Shown here piece by piece: positions 21,369 to 34,659 of a stretch of DNA of 64,000 nucleotides (the stretch's first letter is position 1; the number at the start of each line of letters is the position of its first letter). The stretch is taken from the NCBI RefSeq assembly GCF_004193775.1, contig NC_041002.1, positions 8,840,485 to 8,904,484 of the forward strand, read 5' to 3'. Source of the DNA: Glycine soja (taxonomy: Eukaryota; Streptophyta; Magnoliopsida; Fabales; Fabaceae). The position numbers and the translations under genes are program-made. The notes under the pieces were generated by a model. It did not search any database. It worked only from the letters and a program-made list of their open reading frames with translations, and was not told where the DNA came from.

Positions 21369-24300
21369 ATAAAATTGATTTTATGAAATTGATTTTAGTT
21401 AAAATTAATTTTAAAATAATGTAATTTATGTTTAGATGTTTTATTATAAAATTAAGTTAAGAATAAAATTTAGTAAAAAAATTTAAATTTAATGTAAAAA
21501 TTACTAAAATTTACTTTAATGTAAAATTATTTTTAAACTCAGAATTAATTCTAAATTCTTTTTCAATATAAAATTAAACATTTTAAAAAAATCAATTGTA
21601 AACTCGTAATTAATTCCAAATATAAAACAATACACGTACTAATTTGCCCTTGTCTAGTTTGTCTTTTTGCAAATCGATTCCTACACTACACAGTGCAGGG
21701 TAGATAGGACGTAACAACAATAATTGTACTTGAGGCGAATTCTAGCGTGCACCCGTACAATGATTCATGAGTGCGAAAACAATTTTTTAGCATGGATGTT
21801 ATTTATAATATGAATGAAAGATAGAAGTTATATTACATAGTTATCTGGTGATTGAACAGAGAGGAGAGAGAGGAAGAAATCATACTTTCTAATCACATTA
21901 ACAACTATCATTTATTAATAAAAAAATAAATGAAAAATGTCAACAAACTTCACATTCGAAATATTTCGTACCAAATATATAAATGAGACAATAACTCTTA
22001 ATTTATAGTTGATTTTATAAAATTAAGTTAATGTGTATTTTGATGAATGTTTGTTGAATTAATTCAAGATCAATGTAATTTAATAAAATTGATTTTAAAT
22101 AAATGTGATTTTAGGATAGCATGCCTGATTTTTGTTTGGATACATAAATTAGAAAATTGATTTTCACAATTAATGATGCTTGGAAAGAAACTCTCAAAAT
22201 TGATTTTGAGTGTATAATTATTAAAATGGGTATTTATTGTTTATAGATGTCTTTTGTATTTTGATTTATTATATTGATATTGATATATAGATTATTAATT
22301 TAAAAATAAATAGCTAAATTTGCAACAAGATTTGTTTATGATAAAATTAATAATTAAAATGAATAGTATAGTAGCTTGTGAAATAATAAAAAAATAATTC
22401 ATAATGCATCATAACTTTGATCTATAACAACAATACTAATATGTTAAAGACTTTTATTAAGAAATTAACATTGAACTAGAAAATAGTATTAAATAATGAA
22501 AAGCTTTTAAAAAAAAGTAAATATTGGTGGATCGTGGGCATATTATGGAGGCAGATGGGCCAATTAAGCTTGATTTTTTCTTTACCTTGTTAATTGGTTA
22601 GGAATGGAGATAATGCTGAAGAAGCTACCCCATTCATCTCATCTTCTAAGCAACGAAGGAAATCAAGGGCAGGACAACAACGGCAACAGGCAACAGAGAA
22701 GTAACCAAGTAGCTTCTCCCAAAATCAATTTTTACTCAATTAATTGGAAAATAGTTAGTTAAAATATAAGTATCAGATAAAATCTCATGTTGAATAAGAA
22801 TCTAAACATTATATAATAAGGGTAATAAAATTCATAAACATAAATCTTATTATTTTTTTATTAAAGTATAATATCATATTTACTTATATAATGTGGTGAA
22901 GGTCTATTGGTATAAATTTTTTCAGTATTTATCCTCAGTTGCACAAGAGTGAAAGGCAAAAATGAGATCTAGCTAACAATCAAATCTAAAATTTGATTCT
23001 CCATGATGCTAAAGCAATTCCAACTAGCTTCTCCCAAAATCAATTTTTACTTGGTAAATGACGTCCATCATGGTCTTATAGTTTTTTCACATTTCACCTA
23101 TCATGAAACACGTTCAGAAGGTGCGGACGCACAGTAGCTTCTCCCAAAATCAATTTTTACTCTATTAACCGGAAAAGAGTGAAGGGAAAAAAATGAAAAA
23201 TCTAACAATCAAATCCGAAAATTGATTCTCATGATGCATATGCAACTCTATATGATGCCTGAGTTTGATTTGGTATTAAGAATTGATTCTGAGTTTAGAA
23301 TTGATTTTAAATATATTATTATATATTTAATTTTAAGTTAGAGAAAAATTAAAAACTGATTTCGAATCTAAAATTGATTTTAAGTTAAAATAACTTTAAA
23401 TAATTTTTATAATTGGATTCAAAATTTTATATTGTATTTTATTCCTAACGTAACTTTATAATAAATATTTAAATATAAATCACATCATTTCAAAATTAAT
23501 TTTAACTAAAATCAATTTTATTTAAAATTAATTTTATCAATTTTAAACCAAAGAGTAGTTTCTCCAAAATTAATTTTTACTGGGCGAATCAAGTCTAACA
23601 TGATAAGTCAAACATCGTGATCTTACAATTTTTTCACGTTTCACCACTCATGGTCCACGTTCAGAAGTTGCGGACGTACAATCAAAGATGCTCTTAGACT
23701 CAAGTTCAAATTGTTTTCATTTTTTGTGATTAGCTCCATTGCAGTCTGCAGGTTGTAATGTATCCCACTTTTGTCTTCTGATGCTGAGTGACAGCTATGG
23801 ACTTTCGTTTTTTTATAGTCATTTATTTGTCTTGTCATATATTATAGATTAAATTAGTATTTTGATCATTAATTTATTATTTAGATTTGATTTAATCTTT
23901 AGAATACCAAAATATTAATTTAACCATTATTATATATATTTAGTAAAAAAAAGATTCCATGCAAGACCGTATAGAACAAGACAAAGTGAGAAGTGTTGGC
24001 AATTTTGTTGAGACCAACTGCATGTGTCATTGTGTGGTGATAAATTTATCAAGCGCGTATATTAATGCAGATATCTATTGGAGCAGGTGGACAAATTTAC
24101 GGGAGTGGGATATTTTAAAAATATATATTAAAGGAATGAATAAATTTTGAAAATATTATAGGTTATGAATATATTTTAAAACACAATTTTAGAATGATAA
24201 TTTTTTTTAAGAAAAGCACTGAAGTCATTCTTTTATCACGACTTTCAGAATTTTATATTTAAAAAAAATTATGACTTTTTAAAGTTATGTTTTAAAATAT

Positions 24301-24619
24301 GATTTTTTTATGTGAAGTCCTGTTTTAAAACACAACTTATCCATAACACATCATATTTTTAAAATTTATCCATTCATGTAATTTTTTTTAAAAAATTACC
24401 CCACTCCTATCAATTTGTCAGCAAGTGCTTAGCAAACACTTGTGAAGCTATACATACATATGTATAAGTTGTATGTATGCAAAAATATTATTTGAGACTA
24501 TTATAGAAAAGAGGTTAAATTACTTTTTTATCTCTTAATTATTTATTAAGTTCAACTTGATTTCTTCATTATTAAAATATTAAACTAAGTTACTTATTTT
24601 TTAAAAAAATATATTAAAT
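21369..24619. other. AT-rich region of MITE-like fragments
   Basis: Repeated phrases such as AAAATTGATTTTA and TTAATTTTAAAAT (21370-21600, 22060-22230, 23270-23560) are typical of degraded legume MITEs. The unit CTTCTCCCAAAATCAATTTT occurs at about 22715, 23028 and 23137, with a diverged form at 23567. No gene is seen. Confidence 0.55.
23023..23690. repeat. Direct repeat flanking a MITE-like block
   Basis: About 105 bp at 23027-23132 (CTTCTCCCAAAATC... CACGTTCAGAAGGTGCGGACG) recurs diverged at 23567-23681. The DNA between (23260-23560) is a palindromic TTGATTTTA/TAAAATCAA-rich MITE-like insert. Confidence 0.5.
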
Positions 24620-24622
24620 TTA

Positions 24623-26000
24623 GGGGGTGTATTGGATTAGGATTTTTAACATATTATTTTAGCATAAAAAAGTCTCGTGAATTTTAAAGATTATGTAGAA
24701 ATATTATGACTTATCAGATTTATTTACAAGACTTTTTATGATAGTTTGGATTTTAATAGATTTATATCATAAGAATTTAAGGGATTTAAAAGGAATTTAT
24801 AAATTTATAAGATTCGAAAGGATTCTGTGAATTTTTTAAAACACAATCAAATTACAAGAATTAGTAAACAAAATAATAAGAAATAATGAGGTTTGGATAA
24901 AAAAAAAGTAAAACCAATATAATTTTTTTAATCTTTTAATAGCTATATTGATTTTAATTTTATGTCCTATATTAATCTTTTTTGCAATAGAATCTTCTCA
25001 TTCTCACTTTTGAATTCTAATAGATTTAAAATTATACATTAATTTTTAATTTTTTTAATTACTATAATTATTTCATGATAAATCTAATGACATGTTTAGA
25101 TGAGATGTAATAATAAGAATATACTAGAAGGGAGTAGTGAGGATGGAAAATTGACTGAGTTATGTAAATGATGAAATTAAGGATGACAATCACAAAAACA
25201 TTGTGTTGAGCAGGTGATGGACATAGTCAATGTACAAAAAGCATGATTAGTCTTAGCACATAAGACAAACATTCATTTAATTTAAAAAATAAAGGAAATA
25301 GTGTAGAGGAGAGAAGTATATTTGATATTTTTATTTTAAAAGAATAGAGAATTATATACGACACATGCATCTTGAAGAATATTAAAGAGAAGAGGATATG
25401 TGTGATGAGAAGAAAGAAAGTCTAATAACTAATAAAAAAAAAAAAAAAAAGTTTAACAAAATCTCAAGAGTTTAAGTGAGATTGTTTGGTAGATGTTTTA
25501 TACTAAAAAATCTAATGAAATCCATCGAAATCTTTCTTAAAAATAATCCATCAATATTTAGAAAATATATATGACATAGGCATATTGAAAAATAGTAAAG
25601 AGAAGAAGATATAAAAATATGTGTGATGAGAAAAAAGAAAATCTAGTAACTAATAAAAAAAGAAAAAAAAATCTAGCAAAATCTCAAAGAGTTTGAGTGA
25701 GATTGTTTAATAGATATTTTATACTAAAAAATCTAATGAAATCCATTGAAATATTTCTTTAAAAATAATCTATCAATATTTGTATATTTTTGAATACCAA
25801 AAAAACTTTTTATAAGTTATAAAAAAAATCTTAATTGAATCCCATCAAATTTTGTTTTCTTCCTTAAAGGATCTTAAAAATGTTAATTGAATATCAAAAT
25901 ACTTATTTATAATATTTAAAAATCCTAAATAAATACTACAAGACTTTTTTATAAAAAAAAATCTTTTAAAATCTTTTCAAATCCTAATATAATTCACCCC
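24623..26000. mobile_element. PIF/Harbinger-type nonautonomous element, 1.4 kb
   Basis: The ends are GGGGGTGTATTGGATTAGG and (inverted) GGGGTGAATTATATTAGG, flanked by TTA on both sides (24620-24622, 26001-26003). A 3-bp TTA duplication is standard for PIF/Harbinger. The body is AT-rich without coding. A relative lies at 53126-54687. Confidence 0.65.
25345..25780. repeat. Tandem duplication of about 215 bp inside the PIF-type element
   Basis: Units at about 25345-25558 and 25565-25780 share ordered blocks: ATATACGACACATG-like start, AGAGAAGA, TGTGTGATGAGA, AAAATCTCAAGAGTTT-like, GTGAGATTGTTT, AAAAAATCTAATGAAATCCA. Identity looks near 85 percent by eye. Confidence 0.6.
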
Positions 26001-26003
26001 TTA

Positions 26004-27236
26004 GTTACTTCTGCTAGTTCTATTTAAATCATAAGCGAGAGAATCCTAAGTGATTATTGACATGTTGTTAATGATCATTTGCCGCGTAGGTACAATGTTA
26101 AATCTCTAATCACCATATGATAGAAGGGATCAAATTGAACTTATTCTTAGAAATAAGAGATGTAATTTTTTAACTGTTAATTAGAAATAGATATGTTTAA
26201 TGTCTTAAAAACAAATTAAAAAAAAAAACAACCTTTTAGTCAAGATCAGCAAAAAGTTATTATAAGAAAATATAAAAGTATTGATGTATAATATTGTTCT
26301 GAGCTCCACCTTGAATGTTCACATCCACAATAAACTAGTTAAGAAACTAGTTAAAGAGAACTAGATTCTTTCTAATAGGTATTGTGCTTGTTTAAACACA
26401 AACGGAGGGTGAGAAATAAAAAAAATACTATATTTGTTGAATGAGATTGAAACATATATATTTTTTTTATGTGTCAAAGATTGAAACATATATTTCAAAT
26501 TAATCTCAACAACATTTTATATTCAAAAAACATGTATAACAGTACCAAATGTAGTAACCAAAATAAGCATTTACAAGTTACGTTCATACACAAGAACCGT
26601 TTGTAGAATCCTCCGCATATGGGATATCTTATTGCATGGTGAGCTTGACAGGTCTCCCAAAGTGGGAAAGCTATAATAACCGTTAGGATGTGTGTTGCTT
26701 TGAATCGTGCGGTTTTTTTTTTTTTTTTTTTTTTCAGGCTACCGGTTTAGAAAGTATTACAAATGGAATTTTATGAAAACAATTTAATGGTGATTTTATG
26801 AAAAGTTTGAAGTGTTCACTTCCCAGTGGACCTATGACTCTGACTAAGCAAAGACAGTGAAGAGACAGCTGTTGGGACAGAGCCGATACTGGTTTGAATT
26901 AGAAGTATAATAACATCTCGTAAGATGGAAGGTTTCTCAGGATCTTTTTGATTTTTTTTTTATATATTTCATTTTGAAATCTCATATAATTTTTAGTAAG
27001 TTTTATATGAATCTTACTTTTAAAATATTTTATTCAAATATTTATTAAATTAAATATAATTAATTAACTAATTAAATTTAATTAATAAACATGTAATGAA
27101 AAAATTTATAAATATTAAGAAATAGAAAAATGAACATAAATTTAATTTTTATTTGTGACTAAATGTTAAACAAATAAAAAAATACATAAATTTGATAATA
27201 AAAAAATGCAACATATTAATGTCAAAGAAAAATTAA
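26004..27236. other. AT-rich spacer
   Basis: No gene seen. A poly(T) run is at 26709-26732, and 26570-26700 has a short GC-richer stretch. The left end of the PIF/Harbinger element that follows should lie here, but I cannot fix it. Confidence 0.45.
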
Positions 27237-28479
27237 ATTTTATTATTGTTGTGATTGTAATATTCATAAGGAGGAGCACTACGAGATATTTCAACATTTG
27301 AAATGTCATTGTCTATGTGATCATAATCAACATCAACATTACTACTCAATGCATCTCATTTGTCTTTGACAATCATATTATGCAATATAATGCATATTAA
27401 TATTATATCCTTCATTGTATCCATCTTCCAGACATGAGGTGGACTACATATAATTGTGAATCAAGATTTGAGCACAACAAATGTTTTTTCCACATCCTTT
27501 CTTGTTGCATCTTGACATTTTGAAAATAATTTTCTTCTTAGACCTTGTGGCATTAGTATGGTCTTCACAAATGTGGTCCAATCAGGATAAATACTATATG
27601 CAAGATAGTACCCCATATTATATGAAGTTTTATTAATTGTAAATTGTATTGAAGGAGCTTGACCTTACAAAACATCATCAAACACAGGCGATTGATTTAA
27701 TACATTGATGTCATTGTTTGAACCTGTAACTCCAAAATATGCATGTCAAATCCACAAGTCTTGTTAAGCAACGACTTCAAGTATTATTGGGGGTTTGTGA
27801 TGATCACCTCTATGATATTGGCCTTGCCATGCAACTAGACAATTTTTCTAGTCTCAATGCATTTAATCAATAGAACCTAACATACCTAGAAAACCTCTTG
27901 CATCTCCAATTTGTAGTAGGCAATTGATGTCATTGTTGTTGAGCCTTCTCAAGTACTCTTGTCCAAATATCTCATTGACACCCCCTTACAAATTTTTGAA
28001 AGCATTGTTGCAGTGCATTCGTAAATTCTAATGTACTCATCCACACAATTGGTAGGTGATCCATATGTCAGTATACAAATAGCTACAGTGCACTTTTGCA
28101 ATGGCAAGAGACCCATTCTACCCACAACATTAGGTTTCATTTAGAAATACTCATTGTGATTACTAAGAGCGTTGACAATTCGAATGAACAATTGTCGTCA
28201 CATTCGAAACCTTCATTGGAATTGAGTCTCTGTGTATACCAAATTTTCTAAGAAGTAGTCAGTCATCAATCGTAGATGTCCATCTTCACGATTACGATGA
28301 ATAACTCTTCTAGGTCTTCTGCCTTGACTGTTGTTTCCTCCTTGTTGTTGCATCGCACATAAGTAGCTCATGATTTGTTCATAACTATCATCGTCAAGTG
28401 TTTCATAAAAAAATTGTTTCCAAACTCTGTCGAAGTCATTATTTGGATCCATTCTATGAATGATTGATTGCATAAACAA
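27237..28479 (-). pseudogene. PIF/Harbinger transposase, decayed
   Basis: The minus strand shows a DDE_Tnp_4-type transposase of the Harbinger family. The start region reads MDPNNDFDRVWKQFF. It is followed by RRVIHRNREDGHLRL, then VVGRMGLLPLQKCTVAI, YGSPTNCVDEYIRI, LLQIGDARGFLGMLGSID (first D, near 27870), an ND pair near 27710 and an E in a KDVEKTF block near 27500. Numerous in-frame stops and at least one frameshift break it. Most stops are TGA or TAG at places where CGA or TGG is expected, as after methyl-C decay. The Myb-like ORF lies upstream in the same orientation, as in other PIF elements. Confidence 0.8.
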
Positions 28480-28720
28480 GTGAAAGAAGAATAAGATTGT
28501 TTGAAGAAGACGTACAAGAATGAATGAGAATTGAACAATTAAATAGCAAATTATACAATGCCTATTTTTTTAATGACTACTTATGCAACGAATAGTTTTA
28601 TAACAATCAAGTTTCACACAAAAAAATCAATAAATTAAAAGAGGGTTACAAATTAAAAAAAGACAAATCAAACATGATTCCTAAAAATACAAATTAAAAA
28701 ATGGTTACAAAAAATTAATA

Positions 28721-29801
28721 CTACATACCTAATTTATGCCTAATTATTTTACAAAAAGCTTTATGGTCTTTGAGTTGCCTTTTAGACATTGTAGAAGTGT
28801 CCTTCATTAGAATGTCATAGTACTCATTTTCCAATTCTTTCTCCCTTAGGACTGCTAGTCTGGCATTGAGAACATTTCTTTCCCTCATTGCTTCCTCCAC
28901 ACCAGTCAAGTCCACATGATTGGTAGATGTTCTTATTCTTTTCCCCTTTCTCTTCCTTTTGGCTGCTTTTTGTCCCATTGGATGTAAAATTTGAGGTAGT
29001 GTGTCAGCTTTAGAATCTTCTACCAGTGTTTCTGGATTAAATGACGATGAATATGCCCCAAATGCGGAAATCTTTGTCCTTTTAAAGCAATTTTCAGTAA
29101 GCTGATCTAACCATTTCGGTTGATCTTTCAGAAGTCGCCAAGCATGTTCCAAACCAAAATCACTACCTTCACCTTCCTTCCAAATGGCATATGCATGAAG
29201 CATGACATTGTTATCTGTGCAACCACTTTTCTTCAATGATACCACTTGTTTGTAATGACCCTTGAACTTTTGCATGCCCTAATTAATTTTTTGCCATCAT
29301 GATTTCAGTTGATTCACTGCTCTTTCCTGTAGTTCACCTTGAATTTTGTTATAATTTTTTGTGACTCTTAACCAAAATGCTTCTTTTGGTTGACCAACAC
29401 CAACAATCAGATCGGTTAAGATGTTGAGCCATGAACTAATGAGATGTGTATCTTCTTCAATTGCAAATATGAGTCGAGACTTCCTTTTTGTAGAAGATCC
29501 TCTTATTTCGTCAATGGCGATATCTTCTAGCCCAATTTGGGTAGAAAATTATGGAAATTGTGAACCAACTTCATCAATTGAAAACATGGTAAGATTGTTT
29601 GGTGGGGTTGAATGAAATGTTTGAGAACTTTGAGAATTTACAGAGGAAGGGGTTTGAGTGTTTGACATAAAATAATTTGGTGGTGGTGGTAAAAAAGGAG
29701 TGGGAAAAAAAAGGAGGACGATTTTGTGAATTTTGGGTCGAAGGAGGCATATGGTAATTTTGCAAACTATAAGCTTGCCAATCATATTGATTTGAATCCA
29801 T
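28721..29801 (-). pseudogene. PIF/Harbinger ORF1 (Myb/SANT-like DNA-binding protein), frameshifted
   Basis: The second protein of PIF elements, which partners the transposase. The N-terminal part (29801 to about 29550) is Gln/Asn/Ser/Pro-rich (MDSNQYDWQAYSLQNY). The C-terminal part (29275-28721) is an open 184-codon segment. It carries a plant NAM-associated/GST-T3-like region (LHAYAIWKEGEGSDFGLEHAW), a KRKRKGKR basic patch, and a coiled C-terminus ending in ...IRHKLGM. Between them the trihelix-like part is in another frame with stops (29276-29545). Function is known from the family; boundaries are approximate. Confidence 0.7.
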
Positions 29802-30054
29802 TTAGCAAAAATAAAATTTAACTAAGATTGAGATTGGAAAATTGAGATTGACAAATGAAGAATGAGTATAAAAATTGTATGTAGAAATTATGTGTGTACT
29901 AAAGCAATTTATAGAATGTTATTACCTAACATTGTGTGTGTAACAGCTGAACAAGTCTACAAATTTTATTGTTTAACGGTAAAATTTTGTAGCCAACGTT
30001 CACTGTACACACTTACGATTTTGACAAGTAACGTTCTTTTTTACTACCCTCATT

Positions 30055-30390
30055 GAGAGTCTCTTCCTCTCTCTTTCTCTCTCTTTAGATTATCTCACCC
30101 ACCCACCCCTTCATTTTTCCCACTTTTCTTCTTCTCTCGTGACCCACCCCCTCATCTTCCTCACTCTTCTTTTTTCCTCTCTCTCCTTAGTGCCCCTTCT
30201 TCCCCACTTCTTATTCTTCTCTTCTTCTTCCCCTTTCCCCTCCTTTGTGTGTTTCTTCTTCTCCCATTCCCTTCCTTCGTGCGACCCCCCAGCTTCCCAC
30301 CTTCCCTTCCTTCGCGTAACCCCCCGACTTCCCCCCTTCCCCTCCTCCGCGCGCCCTTTCTTCTTCCTCCCTTCCTTTTCTTCTCTGGTA
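30055..30390. repeat. Pyrimidine-rich tract
   Basis: About 335 bp almost entirely C and T on the plus strand (CTCTCTTTCTC, TTCTTCTTCCCC, CCCCCCGACTTCCCCCC), followed by a GGTATG donor-like site at 30388. It resembles a plant 5' UTR, but no coding exon follows. It may be part of the PIF element or of an adjacent captured fragment. Confidence 0.5.
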
Positions 30391-30685
30391 TGTATTATTT
30401 TTTAAAAAGATTTGTTTCATGGATTTTTTTTTGGTTTTTTGTTGTTCTTTTTCATCTCATTTCTTTGTGCATTCCAACTTTTTTTTTTCATTTTCCTCCC
30501 TGCATTTTACTGTTACCAAATGAACAATAATTTTTTTTTAAAAAACTATGTGAATCTACAAAGTTCTTTCCCAAGAATTGGATCTCCAACATGGAAATCT
30601 TGAGGAATGCTTTATTGCTGGATATGGGGAAAATCAAATTTTCAGCTTAAGATCTATCCCTAAGATTCATCATTAAAGATGTTGT

Positions 30686-30833
30686 AAGAGATTGTTTGGT
30701 TGAGATTAAATAGGGAGGAAAAAGAAGAAATTTTTAAATTTTTGTTTGGATGTTGCACTTTTATCTTTTTATTTTAATTTAAATTTTTTTTCTCTTTTAT
30801 TATTTTTTCTTCTTTTCAATCAAACAATTCTTA
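30686..30833. mobile_element. Short MITE-like element
   Basis: Imperfect terminal inverted repeats (AGAGATTGTTTGGTTGAGA and, inverted, AAGAATTGTTTGATTGAAAAG) bound a 148-bp AT-rich body. No clean target duplication is visible. Confidence 0.4.
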
Positions 30834-31002
30834 AATGATTCAAGTTATTCGTGAACTATTCGAGATTCACTCGTTAAATGTTCGATCAAGTTTGTTTGTT
30901 TACTTAATTAAACAAACTAAAACTTGATATTGAACTCAATTATTTCAGTGAGTTAAACCTAACTTTTACAAACTCGACATTAATAACTTGTGAACAACTT
31001 GG

Positions 31003-31068
<66 letters not shown>
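31003..31068. repeat. (TA)n microsatellite
   Basis: An uninterrupted TA run of about 33 units in AT-rich DNA. Confidence 0.95.
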
Positions 31069-31074
<6 letters not shown>

Positions 31075-31349
31075 TTAATTAAAATTAAATATACTCCACA
31101 ATATCATATCACATATTTATCACATTTTTTTATTTATAAACTAGTATTTAGTATTAAAATGTTTTATTAAATACTAAATTAATAACATTAAAAATAATGT
31201 AATATAATTTTTCACAAATTAAAAATGATTTTAATTGCTATATATGGTTAGTGTAAACATTTTAAATTGTTAACTAATAACAATACATTAATTTGTGACT
31301 TTTAAGGTAGTTGGGATAAGATTCATTTTTTTTAAAGATGTGACATTTT

Positions 31350-32680
31350 GTAATTGGTTGATTGTTAACCAATCGGCAAGTGCACCAATTCGCACAAGTA
31401 GTATTTAAACGGTAAGACCGAGTATTGTATCCACAGGGAATTTGTTTCACTTAGATGATGTATATTCAGTATGTAAACATTTTTAACTTTGGAAATGAAA
31501 TGAAAGGTTCATTAATGGTGTAATTTTTTGTAATATACTATGCTACTTAAACAATGACGAAATAAACTCAAAGCTGTAAAAATGCGATAAATATCAAGAT
31601 AAAAACGTCGGGGAGTCTTCTACTGAACTTTCTCTTGCCGCATTAAAAGATTTTTCTCTATTTAACGTTATTCTAGCGCTCTTGCACCACCTATTTACCC
31701 AGACCATGATTCCTCACAAGAATGAGCCTAACTCTCTTAGTTTTTGTTCTTGATTCCTCAACAAACTCGTTCTAAAAGGGTTTCAATACACGCACAGTAC
31801 AAAATATACTAGATTTCTGCATTCTATTCCTAGATACACATACCTCTAGCTGCTCTATCAAGTTTTAAGGTTTTCAAGCATTTTCCAACACTCAAAAACC
31901 TAACTAAACATACAAATGGATGATCAAGCCACAAACGTGTAAAATAAATGCAGATAGAAGCAAAGAACACCAGAAAATAACATTAAATAGATAGTTAGAA
32001 GTTTACATTAAGAGTGCTCAGTAGAATAACTCCCCAACAATGAAGTTCCTAGCCCTCCATTAACAAGGAGAGCTTAATACAAAAAGTAAAATGAATGTTT
32101 TTGTGAAAGAAAATGGTAAAGGATGAAGAAGAATGTCTTCTCTCCAGCCTCTCTGCCTTCTGATCTCTATTTTCACGTAGTATCTGCTTGGTCTTGCTTG
32201 GTGTCTCTTCATTTTCCACCAACTCAGTGTTTTAAAGGCTTTTGGACTTTCCAGCATATGAAGGCGCGCTCAGCGAGCATGTCTCGCTGAGCGAGAGTAA
32301 GTGAAAATTCGCTAAGTGAGCTTGTGTGCGCTAAGCGCGAGTAGAAACAACGTCCTCGCTGGGCGGGCTGGCTGCATGCTAAGCGCGCTACTCTCTGACT
32401 TATCATCTTCTAGGGTTTTACATCCGCTAAGTGAGCTGGTTGCCTCGCTAAGCGAATGAGGCTCGCTCAGCTAATCTGCCTTGCTAAACGAGTTCATCAG
32501 CAGCATTTCACACCTTCTCTTCTTTAGCCTACAAACTGAGTTAAATTCAACATTAGTTCACAAAAATGAAATTTCTACTTTATAAATTCATACAAGAACG
32601 AAATTATTTACAATTTCCACAAAAGAACCGTAAATTAGAGACACATTGCTATTTTCTTAATTATTTTTAATGCACTAAAA
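31350..32680. repeat. Unclassified dispersed repeat with GCTAAGCG-type motifs
   Basis: It begins with a conserved-looking head (CGGCAAGTGCACCAATTCG, then GGTAAGACCGAG and GTATCCACAGGG near 31370-31440). At 32265-32500 it contains at least ten variants of CGCTAAGCG/CGCTGAGCGAG in both orientations. The head is a phrase I have seen in many plant genomes, but I cannot assign it to a superfamily. No coding region is evident. Confidence 0.5.
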
Positions 32681-33814
32681 GCTCATGAATAACATTAACA
32701 TTGATAATGTAAAAAATATTTACAAGTCAATGTATATCAATTAAATCCTTAAAAGATAATATAAGTCAAGCTGAAGTTTTATTTTTTTTAAAAAGGAAAT
32801 CAAGTTTAAACTTTTAATTAAACTCATTTAAATAAATAAACTAAGCTTGAGTCATTCATTTTCTTCACAAGTAAAAATTAAATTTGTAGTACTCGACTTT
32901 GGAGTGCTCATTTACTCATTTGCTACCCTAGTTTGGACTTTGGAGTGCACGGCTCGAGTTTAAGGTTTTTCTCCGGTTGTTGGTTTAGCCTTTCCTAATT
33001 TTTCAACTTCCATTTCCACATTTAAATGCACTTTCTTATTTTAAAAACAACTATAAAGCAAAATGAAATTCTTAAATTATATTCATATGATTCGTTCAAT
33101 GATCCTATTAACATGGATGTCAACCAAATTGGTACCTGCTTCAAAAGTTATGACACACAATTAAAAAAAGTAGTTAATCCATAAGAATCAATTTACAAAA
33201 TAAATAGAATCGTAGCCGATGACCCATACACAAAAGACATGTATTATTAACGACACAAAATATTTTGAAAAAAAAATCAATATTTAATAAATATTTTTTG
33301 AAGGTATATTTAATCCATTGTTACTATCGTTACTACACTTGCCTTTTAATTTGTATTCAATAATTGCAAAACTAAATTAATTTATTATTATTTTAACTGC
33401 TATTATTTTTATAACATATTATTATTATTATTACAATTATATGAACTAACAAAACAGATTATAAAAAAAATGAGCAAATCAATAAGTTAAATGTGTAATG
33501 AAAGATAATCTTTTAAATGGAAAAAAATAGATATATCCCTAAATTTCAATAATGCATAAAAAATTTAAATACAAAAAATTAAAATCAATAACTAATTTGT
33601 AAATTTATAAACAAATCCTAATAACTTTATTTATTAAATATATTTAATAAATAAAGTAATGGATAAATTTATTTAAATAAAGAAAATACGATATTTAGTA
33701 TTAACAAACCTATGCTATAGGACCCAAAGTTCTACTACATGGGCCAAACTTATGCTATAGGGCCCAACTTATGTTGCTTGTTAAGTCATTAGACTATTAA
33801 GTCATGAGGCGAAG
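32681..33814. other. AT-rich spacer
   Basis: No gene, RNA or structured repeat recognised. A short duplication, CTATGCTATAGGACCCAA and TTATGCTATAGGGCCCAA, occurs at 33711-33766. Confidence 0.5.
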
Positions 33815-34465
33815 ACAGTTGCTATTGGTCTCTATGGATTTTATTATTGATTTCTACAATCTCTCAAAATTTCAAAATTACTTATCTATGAAAAGCATTA
33901 CAGAATCATGATTTCACAGCATAACGCAAAAATTATGCATAACAAAATCATAATTTCATAGTGCATATTGGTGTGAGAAAAAAATGCACAATGAAACCAT
34001 GATTTTTTTGTGCAAGGGGAGGGGGTTAAAAGATGACACTACAACGAAAGTGTGATTCCGTTGTACATTACACAACAAAATCACACATGTGTTTAGTAAT
34101 TTTCCTTTAAAAAATGTAAAATGAAAGTGTGATTCTGTTCCATTGTGTTGTATAACATATTACACAACAAATCACAATTCTATTGTGCAATAACTGTGCA
34201 ACACAACAAAATTGTGATTTCGTTATGCAAAATTGTACAACAGAATCATGATTCCATTTTGACAATGAAAACAAAAAAAATATCTGGCAACATGTGAGTG
34301 CAAATAATGAAGAGAAGGAACAAAGGGAAAGAGAAAAGAGGGAGAATGAATAAAGAAAGGGAAAGAGGGAGAGAAGAATGAAGATAGGGGAGGTGGGGAA
34401 GGGTTGGGAGGGGAAGGATAGTTTGGTAATTGCTCTTGGCTGGTAGGGGCCAAGAGCAAATTTGT
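33815..34465. repeat. Palindrome-rich MULE-like repeat
   Basis: The body holds repeated near-palindromes (AATCATGATTTC, GTGTGATTCCGTTGT, GAATCATGATTCC) at 33905-34260. The left end GTTGCTATTGGTCTC and inverted right end TTTGCTCTTGGCCCC resemble the terminal repeat of the PMD-MULE at 40915. I see no clear 9-bp duplication. Confidence 0.45.
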
Positions 34466-34659
34466 TGAACCTAATACCTCAATAATTTTGATTAGATGCA
34501 AATAAATAGAAAAGTTAAAAGTTATGTCTTGTGTGCAATCAGACAAAAAACATTGTACCCACGTCTGAAGTTTTAGACGGAGGCAGACAAATGTTATAAT
34601 TTGATAAAGCATTTAAGATTTCATTTAAGACTTTATTTAATACTCTATGTCTGAGATTC

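Noticed and set aside
30139..30530. Ser/Pro/Phe-rich ORFs
   Set aside because: They come from the pyrimidine-rich tract at 30055-30390.
34223..34612. 129-residue ORF with PSPPNPSPPPLSS
   Set aside because: It is low-complexity translation of a purine-rich stretch at the end of a MULE-like repeat.
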